Source of the DNA: Candidatus Izemoplasma sp.
GTDB lineage: Bacteria > Bacillota_I > Bacilli_A > Izemoplasmatales > Izemoplasmataceae
Reading direction: 5' to 3'
DNA: 64,000 bases
Assembly (NCBI GenBank): GCA_018402725.1
Contig: JAGYII010000003.1
Span: 1 to 64,000, forward strand
Positions 36,622 through 46,056 of the stretch are shown in pieces. A program made the translations under genes and the position numbers. A model generated the notes under the pieces. The model did no database searches. It was not told where the DNA came from and worked only from the letters and a program-made list of their open reading frames with translations. Every line of letters starts with the position of its first letter. Positions within the stretch are counted from its first letter, which is position 1.

Positions 36622-37600
36622 ATGTTTCGTAAAGCCCAAATTAAAGACTTAGATAAGCTCGTTTACATTGCAGAATCGACCATTCAAGTCATGCAAGATC
36701 ATCAGCTTTATCAATGGGGTCCTGATTATCCAAAGCGGCCACATTTTTTACGTGATATTGAAGCGGGATTTGGGTATGTCTTAGAAGAAAATACTGAAGT
36801 CGTAGGTTACTTGGCTTTAACTGAGGATGAGCCCACCTATACCGTCATTGACTGGAAACATGACGCTGGTCTAGTGGTACACCGCCTAATGGTTGACCCT
36901 GCCATCAGACTTAAAGGCATCGGCCAGGCATTAATGCATCATGCCATTTTGGAAGCCAAAAGCCGTGGATTTGAAGCGGTGTGGGTCGATACGCATCCAG
37001 GAAACCTACCGATGCAGCGCTTATTAAGACGGATGCAGTTTAAAGAACGTGGCTTTATCGATGCCATTTACCGGATTGCTTATGAGCGTTCAACGTTATT
37101 AAATCCTCCCCAAAAGATCTTGATCTTCGGAAATTCAGGGGTGGGTAAGACGACCTTGACGAGAAAATTAAGTGAGAAACTCAATATTCCTTATTTACAC
37201 ATCGATAGTATTTATTGGCAAAAAAATTGGCAAAGTACCCCGCAAGATATTTTTTACACCAAGTTAAAAGCCTTTATTGATTCGCACACGAACTTTGTTA
37301 TGGACGGGAACTACTTAAATTCTAAAATATTAGATTTAAGACTCGAGCACGCTGATACTCTTATCTATTTAGACTATCCCACTCAAATGGCGCTGAACGG
37401 CATCAAACAACGTGAGAAAGTCTATGCGGGTCGGTGGCGTACGGATATGGCTGAAGGCTGTATTGAAAAGATAGACCAAGAGTTTTTAAGTTATGTCTTT
37501 AACTTTAATAAAACCCGTAAACCCAATGATCTTATCCATTCTTCAAAAGCATGAACCAACCAAAAATACTTTATCTTAAAAGCCGACAGTTTAAATCAGT
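36622..37600 (+). CDS. GNAT acetyltransferase fused to a P-loop kinase-like domain
   Basis: Residues 1-150 form a GNAT domain ([45 protein letters not shown]). Residues about 168-310 are a P-loop NTPase of the FlaR/topology-modulation type: [22 protein letters not shown] (Walker A), [14 protein letters not shown], and a later [13 protein letters not shown] with [11 protein letters not shown]. The clean frame ends at 37554, but related sequence ([18 protein letters not shown]) continues to about 37600 in another frame, so a few indels begin near 37525. The two-domain combination probably works on a small substrate; neither activity can be named. Confidence 0.75.
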
Positions 37601-37624
37601 TTATTGATTCCTTTAGAGACCTTT

Positions 37625-38892
37625 ATGTTTGTTGGATTTAGTAAACATCAAGCAGTAGAAAGCGGTAAAGGCGGAGATGGAACCGTTGCTTTTCGACGTG
37701 AAGGTTTGTTCCTAAAGGCGGCTCCCGATGGCGGCGACGGGGGAAGAGGAGGTTTCATGTCATTCTGAGGGATTTAGACTTTCCACTTTATTAGACCTCC
37801 GTTATAAAAGCATTTTAAAGGCCTCTCCAGGGAAATGGTCTCAGTAAAAAACGCCACGGTAAAACCGGTGAAGATGCCATCATCTTAGTCCCTCTAGGAA
37901 CCCAAGTTTTTGATCCACAAGGCCTTCTAGTGTGCGATATTAAAGAACATAAAGAACAATTCATTTTAATTGAAGGCGGCCGGAGGAGGCCGAGGCAATG
38001 TGAAGTTTATTAGTGCTCGTAATAACGCCCCTAAAATTGCTGAAAAGGCGAACCTGAAAAATTGTTGATTTCACTTCGAGTTAAAACTCCTTGCTGATGT
38101 GTCTAATTGGTTTACCCAGTGTGGGTAAGAGTACACTGATTAGTGTCATCGGGGTGCCGTTAAACCCAAAATTGCAGATTACCCTTTTTGTAACGCTTGT
38201 CCCTAATTTAGGGGTGGTAAGTGTACCTGAATGGACATTCGTTTGTCGTAGCTGATATGCCTGGACTAATTGAGGGCGTGGGCTTTAGGCCAAGGTCTTG
38301 GCCATCAGTTCTTAAGACATATCGAGCGGACCTGGGTTTTAGTGGCCACGTGGTCGACATGGCGCCTGTAGATGAAAGATCCTTACTGCTCATCAAACCA
38401 TCTATAAAGAACTCAAAGCTTACAATGAAGACTCGCAAATCGTCCGATGGTCATCATGCTGCAAACAAAATGGATATTGAAGGCCTAAAGAGAGACTTAA
38501 CGCATTTAAAAGAAAGTTAAAGACATCCCTATTATTCCAATTAGTGCATATCAAAAAACCAATTTAGACGAGCTTTTGTATGCGATATAGTCTCTTTGAT
38601 TGAGCATCCGATTGTTGAAAATACCTGATGATTTTAAACATTATAAGTTTGATCCTAAAAAGAAGTTATCCCATTTGAGATTCGGGCTTAGGGGATGATG
38701 GGGTATATGAAGTCGTGATGTGAGGAGAGCTTCAACGCATCTTCCAAATGACGGGTTAAACACGATCAAGCCGTCAAACGCTTTGCCCGTCAACTCCGCT
38801 TTTTAGGCGTTGATGAGGCGCTTCGTGAAAAAGGCGTTAAACACGGCGAAACCGTGCGGATATGTGGTTCTGACTTCGAGTTTGTGGATTAA
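37625..38892 (+). pseudogene. obgE: Obg GTPase, multiply frame-shifted
   Basis: Obg controls ribosome assembly and stress; it is generally essential. ATG 37625, stop TAA 38890-38892, about the family length (about 423 codons). Readable pieces in order: the glycine-rich N-domain ([65 protein letters not shown]), G1 GLPSVGKSTLISV, G3 VADMPGLIEG, DPKKKL-like region and the C-terminal OCT domain ([26 protein letters not shown]). Dozens of single-base indels break them. The gene belongs here (rplU-rpmA-obg), so I judge this sequence error. Confidence 0.85.
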
Positions 38893-38921
38893 TAGTTTGA
38901 TTACGAACGATAGGAGACATT

Positions 38922-39474
38922 ATGTTTAATTATCTTAAAGGTACGATTAAGTTTATTGATGCTAAAGGCATTACATTAGACGTTAATGATGTGGGTTACC
39001 AGGTGGTTGCTCCCAATCCCCAAGGCATTTAAGATTGACGAGAAGATTCAATTTATACCTATTACTATGTTAGGGAAGATTTAGCCTTGATTTATGGGTT
39101 CAAATCGTCTGAACAAAAACACTCTTTGAAGACCTTATTAGTAAAAGGGATCGGTCCTAAAAGTGCTTTAGCTGTCTTAGCCAGTGCCGAAGTCAAAGAC
39201 ATCGTGAGAGCAATTGAAACGGCGGATACCAAATACTTAAAACCGGTTTCAGGAATTGGTCCTAAAGCGGCTCAACAGATTATCTTAGATTTAAAAGGTA
39301 AACTGACATATGATGGATCTAAATCAAATCTTCCTCACGTTTAGAAGAGGTTGAAAGTGCCTTATCATCGCTTGGTTATAAACTCAGAGAAATTCAAAAA
39401 CTCACTGGAAGATTTAGATACTTCATTAGATACGGCGACACCTCGTTAGACTGGCTTGAGAAAAATTTGCAAAA
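38922..39474 (+). pseudogene. ruvA: Holliday junction helicase subunit RuvA, frame-shifted
   Basis: RuvA binds four-way junctions and recruits RuvB. ATG 38922 after TAGGAGA. Frame 1 runs MFNYLKGTIKFIDAKGITLDVNDVGYQVVAPNPQ, then shifts; YTYYYVREDLALIYGF, the HhH repeats LLVKGIGPKSALAVLAS and LKPVSGIGPKAAQQIILDLKGKL (clean at 39087-39344), and the C-terminal ALSSLGYKLREIQK follow. About four indels are needed for a full ~190-residue protein. ruvB does not follow; a terminator and convergent asparaginase do. Confidence 0.88.
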
Positions 39475-39478
39475 TAAA

Positions 39479-39506
39479 AAAGGACATATATTGTCCTTTC
39501 TTTTTT
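39479..39506. terminator. Terminator between ruvA and asparaginase
   Basis: AAAGGACA (39479-39486), loop TATAT, TGTCCTTT (39492-39499) with T run on the right and A run on the left, usable from both directions. Confidence 0.85.
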
Positions 39507-40470
39507 ATGTTAATTGTGTTCTAATTTGATCTTCGTTAAATGATTTTAGCAACCATGAGGTATGCGCTTTTAATCCAGTTAAATCGTTCACAATATCGCT
39601 CCTTTAGATACCAAATCTTTACCACTGTCATAACTATAGGTTCCAAAGACCTGGCCACTCTGGGACGTAAGTGGAGCAAATTAAGACTGGAATATTTAGC
39701 TGAATAACACTCTCTAAAGACTTAACCAAATTCGGTGGGACATTACCCCGGCCCATCGCTTCAATGATGAGACCATCGATTTTTGCGAAGCATAAGTAAT
39801 CAATGATTCCAGCGTCCATCCCAGTATAGGTTTTAATGATGGGGACATGACTAGCGATTTCGTTATTGAAGTGATAGCGAGGCTTGGACATCGAACGATA
39901 ATAAATAACATCACTCGCATCAATGACGCCAAGGGGACCAAATGAGAGCGATTGAAACGTATTCACATTAAGGGTATGGGTCTTCGTAACTTCTGAAGCC
40001 GCGTGAATTTCGTAATTCATCAATGTGACTAAAACCCCTTTATTTTTTGATGCTTCATCAAGCGCCACATAGATTGGAAGAGACCAGATTTGTGAATCCA
40101 TCATAACCCAGCTCACTGGCGTTCCCTTCATTGCTCCAGTCACCACAACCGGTTTATCAGACGTGTGAACCATATCTAAATAAAAAGAGGTTTCATGTAT
40201 CGGTTCCGTGCGTGATGACAATCCCCGCAATCTCTGAATCATCCAAAAAAGAGGATTCCATAACCTTTTTAGTTTTCGTATGCTTCTCAGGGGTCATCGA
40301 GGGAGAAGGAATCATCGAATGATGAAGGGTCACTAAATTATCAAATCCTAAGATTCGTATTTAAGGCCTCAAATCTCCGAAGGGTCTTGCATTGGAAATG
40401 CCCCTTTATTCGGATCGAGGGTTTTCATGGTGATCGTCCCCCCGGTAAAAATAATCGCAACTTTTTTCAT
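39505..40470 (-). pseudogene. Asparaginase, type I-like, frame-shifted
   Basis: Hydrolyses asparagine to aspartate. ATG at 40470 (minus) begins KKVAIIFTGGTITMKT, the catalytic TGGTI motif. The second catalytic segment and helix are readable as ETSFYLDMVHTSDKPVVVTGAM. The clean open segment 39634-40242 contains NKGVLVTLMNYEIHAASEVTKTHT, TFQSLSFGPLGVID and GLIIEAMGRGNVPPNL. The C-terminus (SGQVFGTYSYDSG, GLKAHTSWLLKSFN) lies in other frames down to TAA at 39505. Several indels, concentrated at both ends, as in the neighbouring genes. Confidence 0.85.
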
Positions 40471-40898
40471 TTTATTCCTCAAGATGAAATTCTGTAATAA
40501 GTTCCTAGATTCAATAATTAGGATTTCAATTTTTTAAGATATCCACGACCCTTGGTTTGCAATAAGTGGTTTATACATTTACACACTAATCAAGCTAAAA
40601 GCCTTCGGTATTACGTATTGCTATGTTAACATAATATATATTATAGAAAGTAAAACGTGTAAAGCGAAATTCCTCTATTGGAGATGAGGAATGTGCCTTT
40701 TAAAGGTGATGACTATATTTAATCAAGGTTTTTAAGAGTGACGACAGCATTTAACATATTCATAAGTATCAAGGTGACTATGTTTATTTCCTAGGGTCTT
40801 CTCTTACTCAAGGGGTCGCCTTAAAAATGTAAAATTTCTATTTTTTTGATGGACTTTACAATGAATGTGGTTGAAACATTCAAATGCCTTAGAATCGA
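40471..40898. other. 428 bases without a recognised gene
   Basis: AT-rich. It holds a 12-base palindrome TATGTTAACATA (about 40622-40633), TATAAT on the minus strand nearby that could serve the asparaginase gene, and a short open run that reads KYQGDYVYFLGSSLTQGVALKM on the plus strand before a stop near 40833, which might be a remnant. I see no supported gene; the quality of the adjacent sequence is poor. Confidence 0.5.
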
Positions 40899-41684
40899 TT
40901 ATTTGCGGGATTTGAATTCTAAGAACGGATCTACCTTGAGTCGCCACTCTGAAATTTTGTGTTCGGCATCTTTCATTGCATCATCATATAAAAGACTAGG
41001 GTGATGAGCATCGGCACTTAAAATGATTTTGACATCATAATTTCTGATGATGTCCCAAAACTCTTTTCGGGGATAAGGGTATCTTTTACCTTGAGAGGTT
41101 TGTTTGATGCCTCTTCTTATTCCGTTTGCGTTAAACTCTAAAGGGATTCCCGTGTCTTTGGCTGCTTTAGCAATGATGTGGGCCGCTTCAACCGCGGCGT
41201 CATCAAATGAATCATATCCACACATATAAATATCAGGATGGGCAAATAAACTAAAGTGACCTGAGTACAAGGCTTTTTTAACGTCCTGGGCATAGGTCTC
41301 AATATGTTCGGGAGCGAATAACGCAAAGGTGCTGATGTAGCGTCCGTTTTGAACGATATAATGTTGTCCTAATATGAGGTAATCAACTTCATTTAAGAAG
41401 TTTTGATAATAGCTTTCTTCAGGCTCGAGGTATTCACACTCTAAACCAAGGTGAACTTTAATCTTATCTTGATAGGCTAAAGCCGTCTCACGGACATCTT
41501 TATAATACTTTTCAAGGTCACGAAAATGCATCCGCATCGGATCAAGATTGAGTAATGAGGGAACATGGTCACTCATTCCAAGTTCAGTAAAACCTTGTTT
41601 AATGGCTTCTTTAACATAATCTTCCGTGGTTCCTTGAGCATGATTACATAGTTCATGGTGCGTATGATAATTGGCTTTGACCAT
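40899..41684 (-). CDS. PHP-family histidinol-phosphatase-like phosphatase
   Basis: 261 residues from ATG 41684 with GAGGT upstream. The PHP metal ligands appear as YHTHHELCNHAQG, MSDHVP, LGLECEYL, FAHPDIYM and SADAHHPS. The sequence follows the histidinol-phosphate phosphatase (HisK) pattern, including the DYVKEAIKQGF and GQHYI segments. No other histidine biosynthesis gene is visible, so another phosphoester could be the true substrate. Transcribed from its own extended -10 promoter. Confidence 0.85.
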   Translation of the reverse strand: MVKANYHTHHELCNHAQGTTEDYVKEAIKQGFTELGMSDHVPSLLNLDPMRMHFRDLEKYYKDVRETALAYQDKIKVHLGLECEYLEPEESYYQNFLNEVDYLILGQHYIVQNGRYISTFALFAPEHIETYAQDVKKALYSGHFSLFAHPDIYMCGYDSFDDAAVEAAHIIAKAAKDTGIPLEFNANGIRRGIKQTSQGKRYPYPRKEFWDIIRNYDVKIILSADAHHPSLLYDDAMKDAEHKISEWRLKVDPFLEFKSRK

Positions 41685-41702
41685 CAAATATACCTCATAA
41701 AT

Positions 41703-41711
41703 ATTATAGCA
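41703..41711 (-). promoter_or_regulatory. Extended -10 of the PHP phosphatase gene
   Basis: On the minus strand TGCTATAAT, the same nine bases as before thyA, recU and rnjA. The leader of about 12 bases contains GAGGT. Confidence 0.6.
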
Positions 41712-41733
41712 TTTCTTAGGCTATTTTAGACGT

Positions 41734-41776
41734 AAAAAAAAGGGCGCTCAGCGGGATGGCTGAGGGCCCTTTTTAA
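41734..41776 (-). terminator. Terminator of the sugar operon
   Basis: On the minus strand AAAGGGCCCTCAGC, a short loop CATCC, and CGCTGAGCGCCCTTT followed by a T run. It ends the transcript of the binding-protein gene. Confidence 0.88.
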
Positions 41777-41780
41777 TGAA

Positions 41781-43025
41781 TTATTGGAGTGTACGAATGA
41801 GATCGGCTAGACGTTGTACGAATTGTTCTTTAGTAATGTTTCCTTGTGCATACTGGAAGTAGATTGGTCCAGCTTCGCCCATACCGAATCCAGAAGGCAT
41901 GTCATTTTGGAACCACGCCCATGATTTACCGGCTTGAGCCCAAACGTTCGCAGCCGCTGATAATGGTGCGGTAACGGGTAAAGTGACACTACGGAAGGCC
42001 GGCACCATGTTGGCTTTTTCAACCATATAGCTATGTCCCTCTTGAGTAAGAGCTAGATCATTTAAGAATTGGTTAGCCGCATCAGTATTGTTACCATCAC
42101 GGTTAATAACGTAGTATGAAGGAGCGCCAACGAAGATGGCATCCACGGTACCACTTACACTTGCATGAGGGGCGTAACCCACAGGGAAGTCAATGGCAGG
42201 TGCGCCAAGTAAGTTTGGATCAATCCAGTTTCCTTGATGAATGAAAGCTACTTTTTGATCTTTGAAAGCTCCTACTTGTGAATCGTAAGTACCTTCTAAG
42301 AGAATGGTTTGATCCGCATATTGAAAGAGTAATTCAACCCAGTCAGCAAGTTGTCCTAAGCGATCCATATTAGGTTGACCTGCTAATAAGTCTTCAATCA
42401 CGGAACGATCATCATAATCAAGACCCGCTGATAAGTAGCCATTGAAGTTATGAAGTCCTGTGACCCATTCCATCCCAGCGCCTGCAGCCATTCCGACAAC
42501 GCCCGTAAGGCCAAGTTCAGCTTTCATGCTGTCTAGTTTTTCAAAGGCAGCACGGTATCCGGCTAAACTGTTTAAACTAGCAGGATTAATGCCAGCAGCA
42601 TCTAAGATGTCTTTGTTATAACCCATACCCCATGCTTCAATGTTGACAGGGAAGCCATAAACCACACCATCGACGGTTAAACCAAGATCGGTATCATCCA
42701 TCCATGCTTGATTTTCAAAGGGTAAAATTTTATCTTTGAAATCATTGAACCCGCCTAGACCTTCAATAACGAAGATGTCAGGTTGGTCCGTACCTTGGAA
42801 CTCAGTTAAGATACGATCGCCGTAAGCACAGGCATCACCACCACATGAACGAACGGTCACGGTAATTCCGTTTTCTTCGCCCCAGGCGTCAGCGTACTCA
42901 CGTAAGATTGCATCAATTTCCACTTTGTTTTGGAAAATGATTAATTCAGTATCCCCTGATCCGCCACACGCTGCTAAGGTAACAACGGTGAACAAAGCAA
43001 GTAATAAAAGTAAAACTTTTTTCAT
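41781..43025 (-). CDS. Sugar ABC transporter substrate-binding lipoprotein
   Basis: Extracellular solute-binding protein family 1. 414 residues. The signal peptide KKVLLLLLALFTVVTLAAC ends in a lipobox with Cys20, so it is anchored on the outer face of the membrane. The mature part has the family 1 pattern, with a possible disulphide (CGGDAC). Pocket residues are not identifiable by eye. It has its own promoter but belongs to the same locus as the two permeases at 46056-47962. The binding of a di- or oligosaccharide is inferred from the GH65 and fructokinase genes. Confidence 0.88.
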   Translation of the reverse strand: MKKVLLLLLALFTVVTLAACGGSGDTELIIFQNKVEIDAILREYADAWGEENGITVTVRSCGGDACAYGDRILTEFQGTDQPDIFVIEGLGGFNDFKDKILPFENQAWMDDTDLGLTVDGVVYGFPVNIEAWGMGYNKDILDAAGINPASLNSLAGYRAAFEKLDSMKAELGLTGVVGMAAGAGMEWVTGLHNFNGYLSAGLDYDDRSVIEDLLAGQPNMDRLGQLADWVELLFQYADQTILLEGTYDSQVGAFKDQKVAFIHQGNWIDPNLLGAPAIDFPVGYAPHASVSGTVDAIFVGAPSYYVINRDGNNTDAANQFLNDLALTQEGHSYMVEKANMVPAFRSVTLPVTAPLSAAANVWAQAGKSWAWFQNDMPSGFGMGEAGPIYFQYAQGNITKEQFVQRLADLIRTLQ

Positions 43026-43064
43026 GGTATCCTCCTATTTTTGGTGCATCATTCTGATGCTTTA

Positions 43065-43092
43065 ATTTTAACATCATGAAAACGTTTTTACA
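43065..43092 (-). promoter_or_regulatory. Promoter of the binding-protein gene with an embedded operator
   Basis: On the minus strand -35 TTGTAA, 17-base spacer, -10 TAAAAT. TAAAAACGTTTTCA (43077-43090) overlaps the -35 and spacer and fits the LacI/CcpA operator form TGWNANCGNTNWCA with one mismatch. A catabolite-repression or LacI site is likely; which protein binds is unknown. Confidence 0.65.
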
Positions 43093-43141
43093 AGTCTTTT
43101 TATCTCTTTATTTAGCCATCTTATAAAAATAGGGTCTTCAA

Positions 43142-43157
43142 TTGGAAAGCTTTCCAA
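43142..43157. promoter_or_regulatory. Perfect palindromic operator candidate
   Basis: TTGGAAAGCTTTCCAA is a perfect 16-base palindrome between the GH65 and binding-protein genes. Near copies stand at the fructokinase promoter and the lacI promoter (50378, 51451), which makes it the probable binding site of the local LacI-family regulator. Confidence 0.7.
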
Positions 43158-43173
43158 GTAAGGCTTATCAATA

Positions 43174-45408
43174 TCACGTATTTAAGCCATTTATTGGGAT
43201 TTCAATGGGTTTTGAAGAAAGCGTATAAAGTTGATTATAAATCTTCATTTCGACCGGATCTGAGGCATAAACTGATAACGTATGATCTTTAATCATGACT
43301 GTTACCGTCTTCGTTTCATGAACTTTAAACTGACCTTTAAATGCTGGCCAGTCCGTGGGCCAATGAGGATTTAGTTGAATAATTGGTTCGACTTTTAAGC
43401 CTAAGAACCCAAACCATAAGCCTAAATGAACGCCCCCAAGATTGGCAAGATGTAAACCATGGAGTGTATTCAGATGGGTATTGTCAAGATCAATTCTAAG
43501 GGTCTCTTGATACATGGTTTTGGCTTCTTCTAACCGATTTAAGCGGGCCGCCATCCCTGCATGTATACACATCGATAACGATGAATCATGGGTGGTGCGT
43601 TTTAAATAATAATCATAACTATTTCCCATCGTCTTCCATGGGCGGTTTTGCAAGATGAAATGTGCAAGCACGGTATCGGCTTGCTTTAAGACTTGGTGGC
43701 GATAAATTGTTAAGGGGTGAAAGTGAAGTAATAACGGTACTTTATCTTTTGGGGTGTTTTTAAAATCCCAAGGCTTCCGTTGTAAAAAGCCATCATCTTG
43801 AACATCGATATCAAGTGTCTGATCATGTAGTAAGACCAAAGTGTCTTTGATCCGCTTAAATAAACCGAGTTCTTCTTCGGATTGATAATAGGAATCTCCT
43901 AAAAGGGATAAGTCAGCTGGATTCTCATTAAAATAATCGAGCATAAAACCCATTTGATGGACAATCATTTGATTGGTATAAAAATTATTATTAACGACGG
44001 CCGAATATTCATCAGGGCCGGTCACATTATTTAAATGGCACTGCGTTCCATCATCATAAATCATCTCGGTAAAGAAGCGGGCCGTCTCAATTAAGATTGG
44101 GAGTCCAGTACGTCTCATCCATGCTTGATTTTGGTGCAGCGTGTAAATCTGAATAATGATATGAACAATGGCGCTATTAATATGAAATTGAGCCGATCCA
44201 GCAGCATAGTAGGCTGAATTTTCTTTTCCGGTGATCGTGCGCCATGCAAACTTCGCCCCTCTTTTAGCACCTAAAATTTGGGCTTCTTTTTTGGCAGCGT
44301 CAAGTTGATGGAAACGATATTGAATTAAATCATAGGCTTTTTGAGGTTCGTGAAGCATGAAATAAGGGACCATGTACATTTCAGTATCCCAAAAGGTGTG
44401 ACCATGATAGCCTTTTCCGGTTAAGCCTTTGGCCGCAATTGAAACAGAATCATCATAACCCCCAGCGGTGGCTAGTTGAAATAAGTTGTAGTGGATGGCT
44501 TCATCATTAGATGAATGATTGGTTTCTATGGTCATTTCAGCATCTTTAAGCCAGCTTTGTAAGCGTACTTGATGAGCGTTGAAAGAAAGATCCCAGCCGG
44601 GTATCTCGGTGATTACAGGCCGGATTTTTTCTTCTAACTCAGGGTGGGTTTTAGCCACTTTATAATGGGCAGACTTTAAGAGTTTAAACGGCTGTTCAGG
44701 ACTCAAATAAAAAGTGTCTTCATAACTGAGCCGGGTCGAACAAGGAACGTTTGATAAAACCGGTTCGTGCTTGATAACGGCTGCTAAGTATTGTTCGGTG
44801 TGATGCGTTTTAAAAAGGGCTAAGCCGCCTTGTTGTAAGGGCTCAAGCCGGATAATTTCTAAAGGCTGATTGTTATCATCAATCCGGGGATCACCGGATT
44901 GGATGGATGTCGTCTTTGTCTCAAGCGTACTTCGAATCGAAATAGGTCCTTCATAGGTTTCACTAGAAAGGGTCCATTCATTAAGGAATAGGCCTGGTTC
45001 TGCGGCAGAAACAAAACGGCGGGTAAAGATATGAAAAAGCCCCAATGTGGGGTGTTGATACGTGGTTTTTCTTTCTACGATTCCCGTCTTTAAATCAAAT
45101 GACCTTTGATTTTTTAAGACCTTGGCAGTTTGATAATGAACCGGCAAACCTTCAATAAAAAATTCAATGGTTTGGGCATCAGGAACTGACACCATGAATT
45201 CATTTCTTGAAGGGAATCCGTAGGCTTTTTCACCGTAATGAATGAGCTCTGTATCAAAAAAACCATTGATAAAAGTCCCTCTTAAAGGTTCGATATCGCC
45301 GGCTTCTTCGATGTTATGACGAACCCCTAAAGACCGATTTTGAACGGCATAAACCGAAGCAAGGTATAAATCCTCAGAGGTGAGTTTATCGGTGTGTTGT
45401 AATCGCAC
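43174..45408 (-). CDS. Glycoside hydrolase family 65 phosphorylase
   Basis: Inverting phosphorylase that splits an alpha-glucoside with phosphate to give beta-glucose-1-phosphate. 744 residues, standard for kojibiose/maltose/trehalose/nigerose phosphorylases. YHGHTFWDTEMYMVPYF, the catalytic acid in VTGPDEYSAVVNNNFYTN (about residue 466), the phosphate-site KQADTVLAHF and the SLSMCIHAGMAARL segment are present. The linkage specificity cannot be read by eye. PgmB is encoded immediately upstream, completing the route to glucose-6-phosphate. The gap of 9 bases indicates one operon. Confidence 0.93.
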   Translation of the reverse strand: MRLQHTDKLTSEDLYLASVYAVQNRSLGVRHNIEEAGDIEPLRGTFINGFFDTELIHYGEKAYGFPSRNEFMVSVPDAQTIEFFIEGLPVHYQTAKVLKNQRSFDLKTGIVERKTTYQHPTLGLFHIFTRRFVSAAEPGLFLNEWTLSSETYEGPISIRSTLETKTTSIQSGDPRIDDNNQPLEIIRLEPLQQGGLALFKTHHTEQYLAAVIKHEPVLSNVPCSTRLSYEDTFYLSPEQPFKLLKSAHYKVAKTHPELEEKIRPVITEIPGWDLSFNAHQVRLQSWLKDAEMTIETNHSSNDEAIHYNLFQLATAGGYDDSVSIAAKGLTGKGYHGHTFWDTEMYMVPYFMLHEPQKAYDLIQYRFHQLDAAKKEAQILGAKRGAKFAWRTITGKENSAYYAAGSAQFHINSAIVHIIIQIYTLHQNQAWMRRTGLPILIETARFFTEMIYDDGTQCHLNNVTGPDEYSAVVNNNFYTNQMIVHQMGFMLDYFNENPADLSLLGDSYYQSEEELGLFKRIKDTLVLLHDQTLDIDVQDDGFLQRKPWDFKNTPKDKVPLLLHFHPLTIYRHQVLKQADTVLAHFILQNRPWKTMGNSYDYYLKRTTHDSSLSMCIHAGMAARLNRLEEAKTMYQETLRIDLDNTHLNTLHGLHLANLGGVHLGLWFGFLGLKVEPIIQLNPHWPTDWPAFKGQFKVHETKTVTVMIKDHTLSVYASDPVEMKIYNQLYTLSSKPIEIPINGLNT

Positions 45409-45417
45409 AATGGACTC

Positions 45418-46056
45418 CTAGTCAAATAGATAATAAGGGATGTCAGCTAATGTTTTAAAAACGACATCCGCCTTTAAAGTCTTTGGATCTCCAATCCCAA
45501 TGGCTTTCATTTTAGCGGCTTTAATCGCCGCAATGCCTGCCGGAGCATCTTCAACCCCGAGCGCCTGTTCAGGGCTTACATGAAGAGCTTCCAGTCCTTC
45601 TATGAAAAGGCCTGGATCCGGTTTTGAAGGATGGAGGGCCGGATTAGAGACGTGTGAGAAATAATGGGTAATTCCTAATTTTTCAATTAACATGGGAGCG
45701 TTTAAAGACGCACTTGCAAGCCCTAATAAAAGGCCTTTGTGCTTTAAGGTTTCAAAGAGTTCAAGCACCCCAGGATAAAGGTCCGCTTCAGTCATCGTCT
45801 TTATTTTTTCTAAGTAGACTTCATTTTTTTTAGCGGCGAGTGATTCAAGTTGAGAGGTTTTAAATGAGGTTTTTGGAAGATAAACGTCTGTGATTTTTTT
45901 AATCGAATCAAACCGTGAAATTCCGCGAAGCTCTGGTTCAAAGGACGCCTTTAGTTCAATGCCCACTGAAGCCACCGTCTCTTTCCATGCGGCAAAATGA
46001 TACGTCGAGGTATCGGTTAAGACCCCATCTAAGTCAAAAATGACGGCTTTAATCAT
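45418..46056 (-). CDS. pgmB: Beta-phosphoglucomutase
   Basis: Converts beta-glucose-1-phosphate to glucose-6-phosphate. 212 residues. The nucleophile and acid are in FDLDGVLTDTSTYHF, the phosphate-binding ASASLNAP and KPDPGLFIEGLEAL (Lys), and GVEDAPAGIAAIKAAKM holds the Mg2+ Asp. R in RGISRFDS is the substrate-binding residue. Position between the GH65 phosphorylase and a permease gene fits the expected phosphorolytic pathway. The ATG overlaps the permease stop by one base. Confidence 0.93.
   Translation of the reverse strand: MIKAVIFDLDGVLTDTSTYHFAAWKETVASVGIELKASFEPELRGISRFDSIKKITDVYLPKTSFKTSQLESLAAKKNEVYLEKIKTMTEADLYPGVLELFETLKHKGLLLGLASASLNAPMLIEKLGITHYFSHVSNPALHPSKPDPGLFIEGLEALHVSPEQALGVEDAPAGIAAIKAAKMKAIGIGDPKTLKADVVFKTLADIPYYLFD

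Noticed and set aside
40740-40840. Possible small gene reading YQGDYVYFLGSSLTQG
   Set aside because: No start, ribosome site or family, and the surrounding sequence is indel-rich.
41734-41776. Second operator in the palindrome after the binding-protein gene
   Set aside because: It has a GC stem and a T run on the minus strand and reads as an ordinary terminator.
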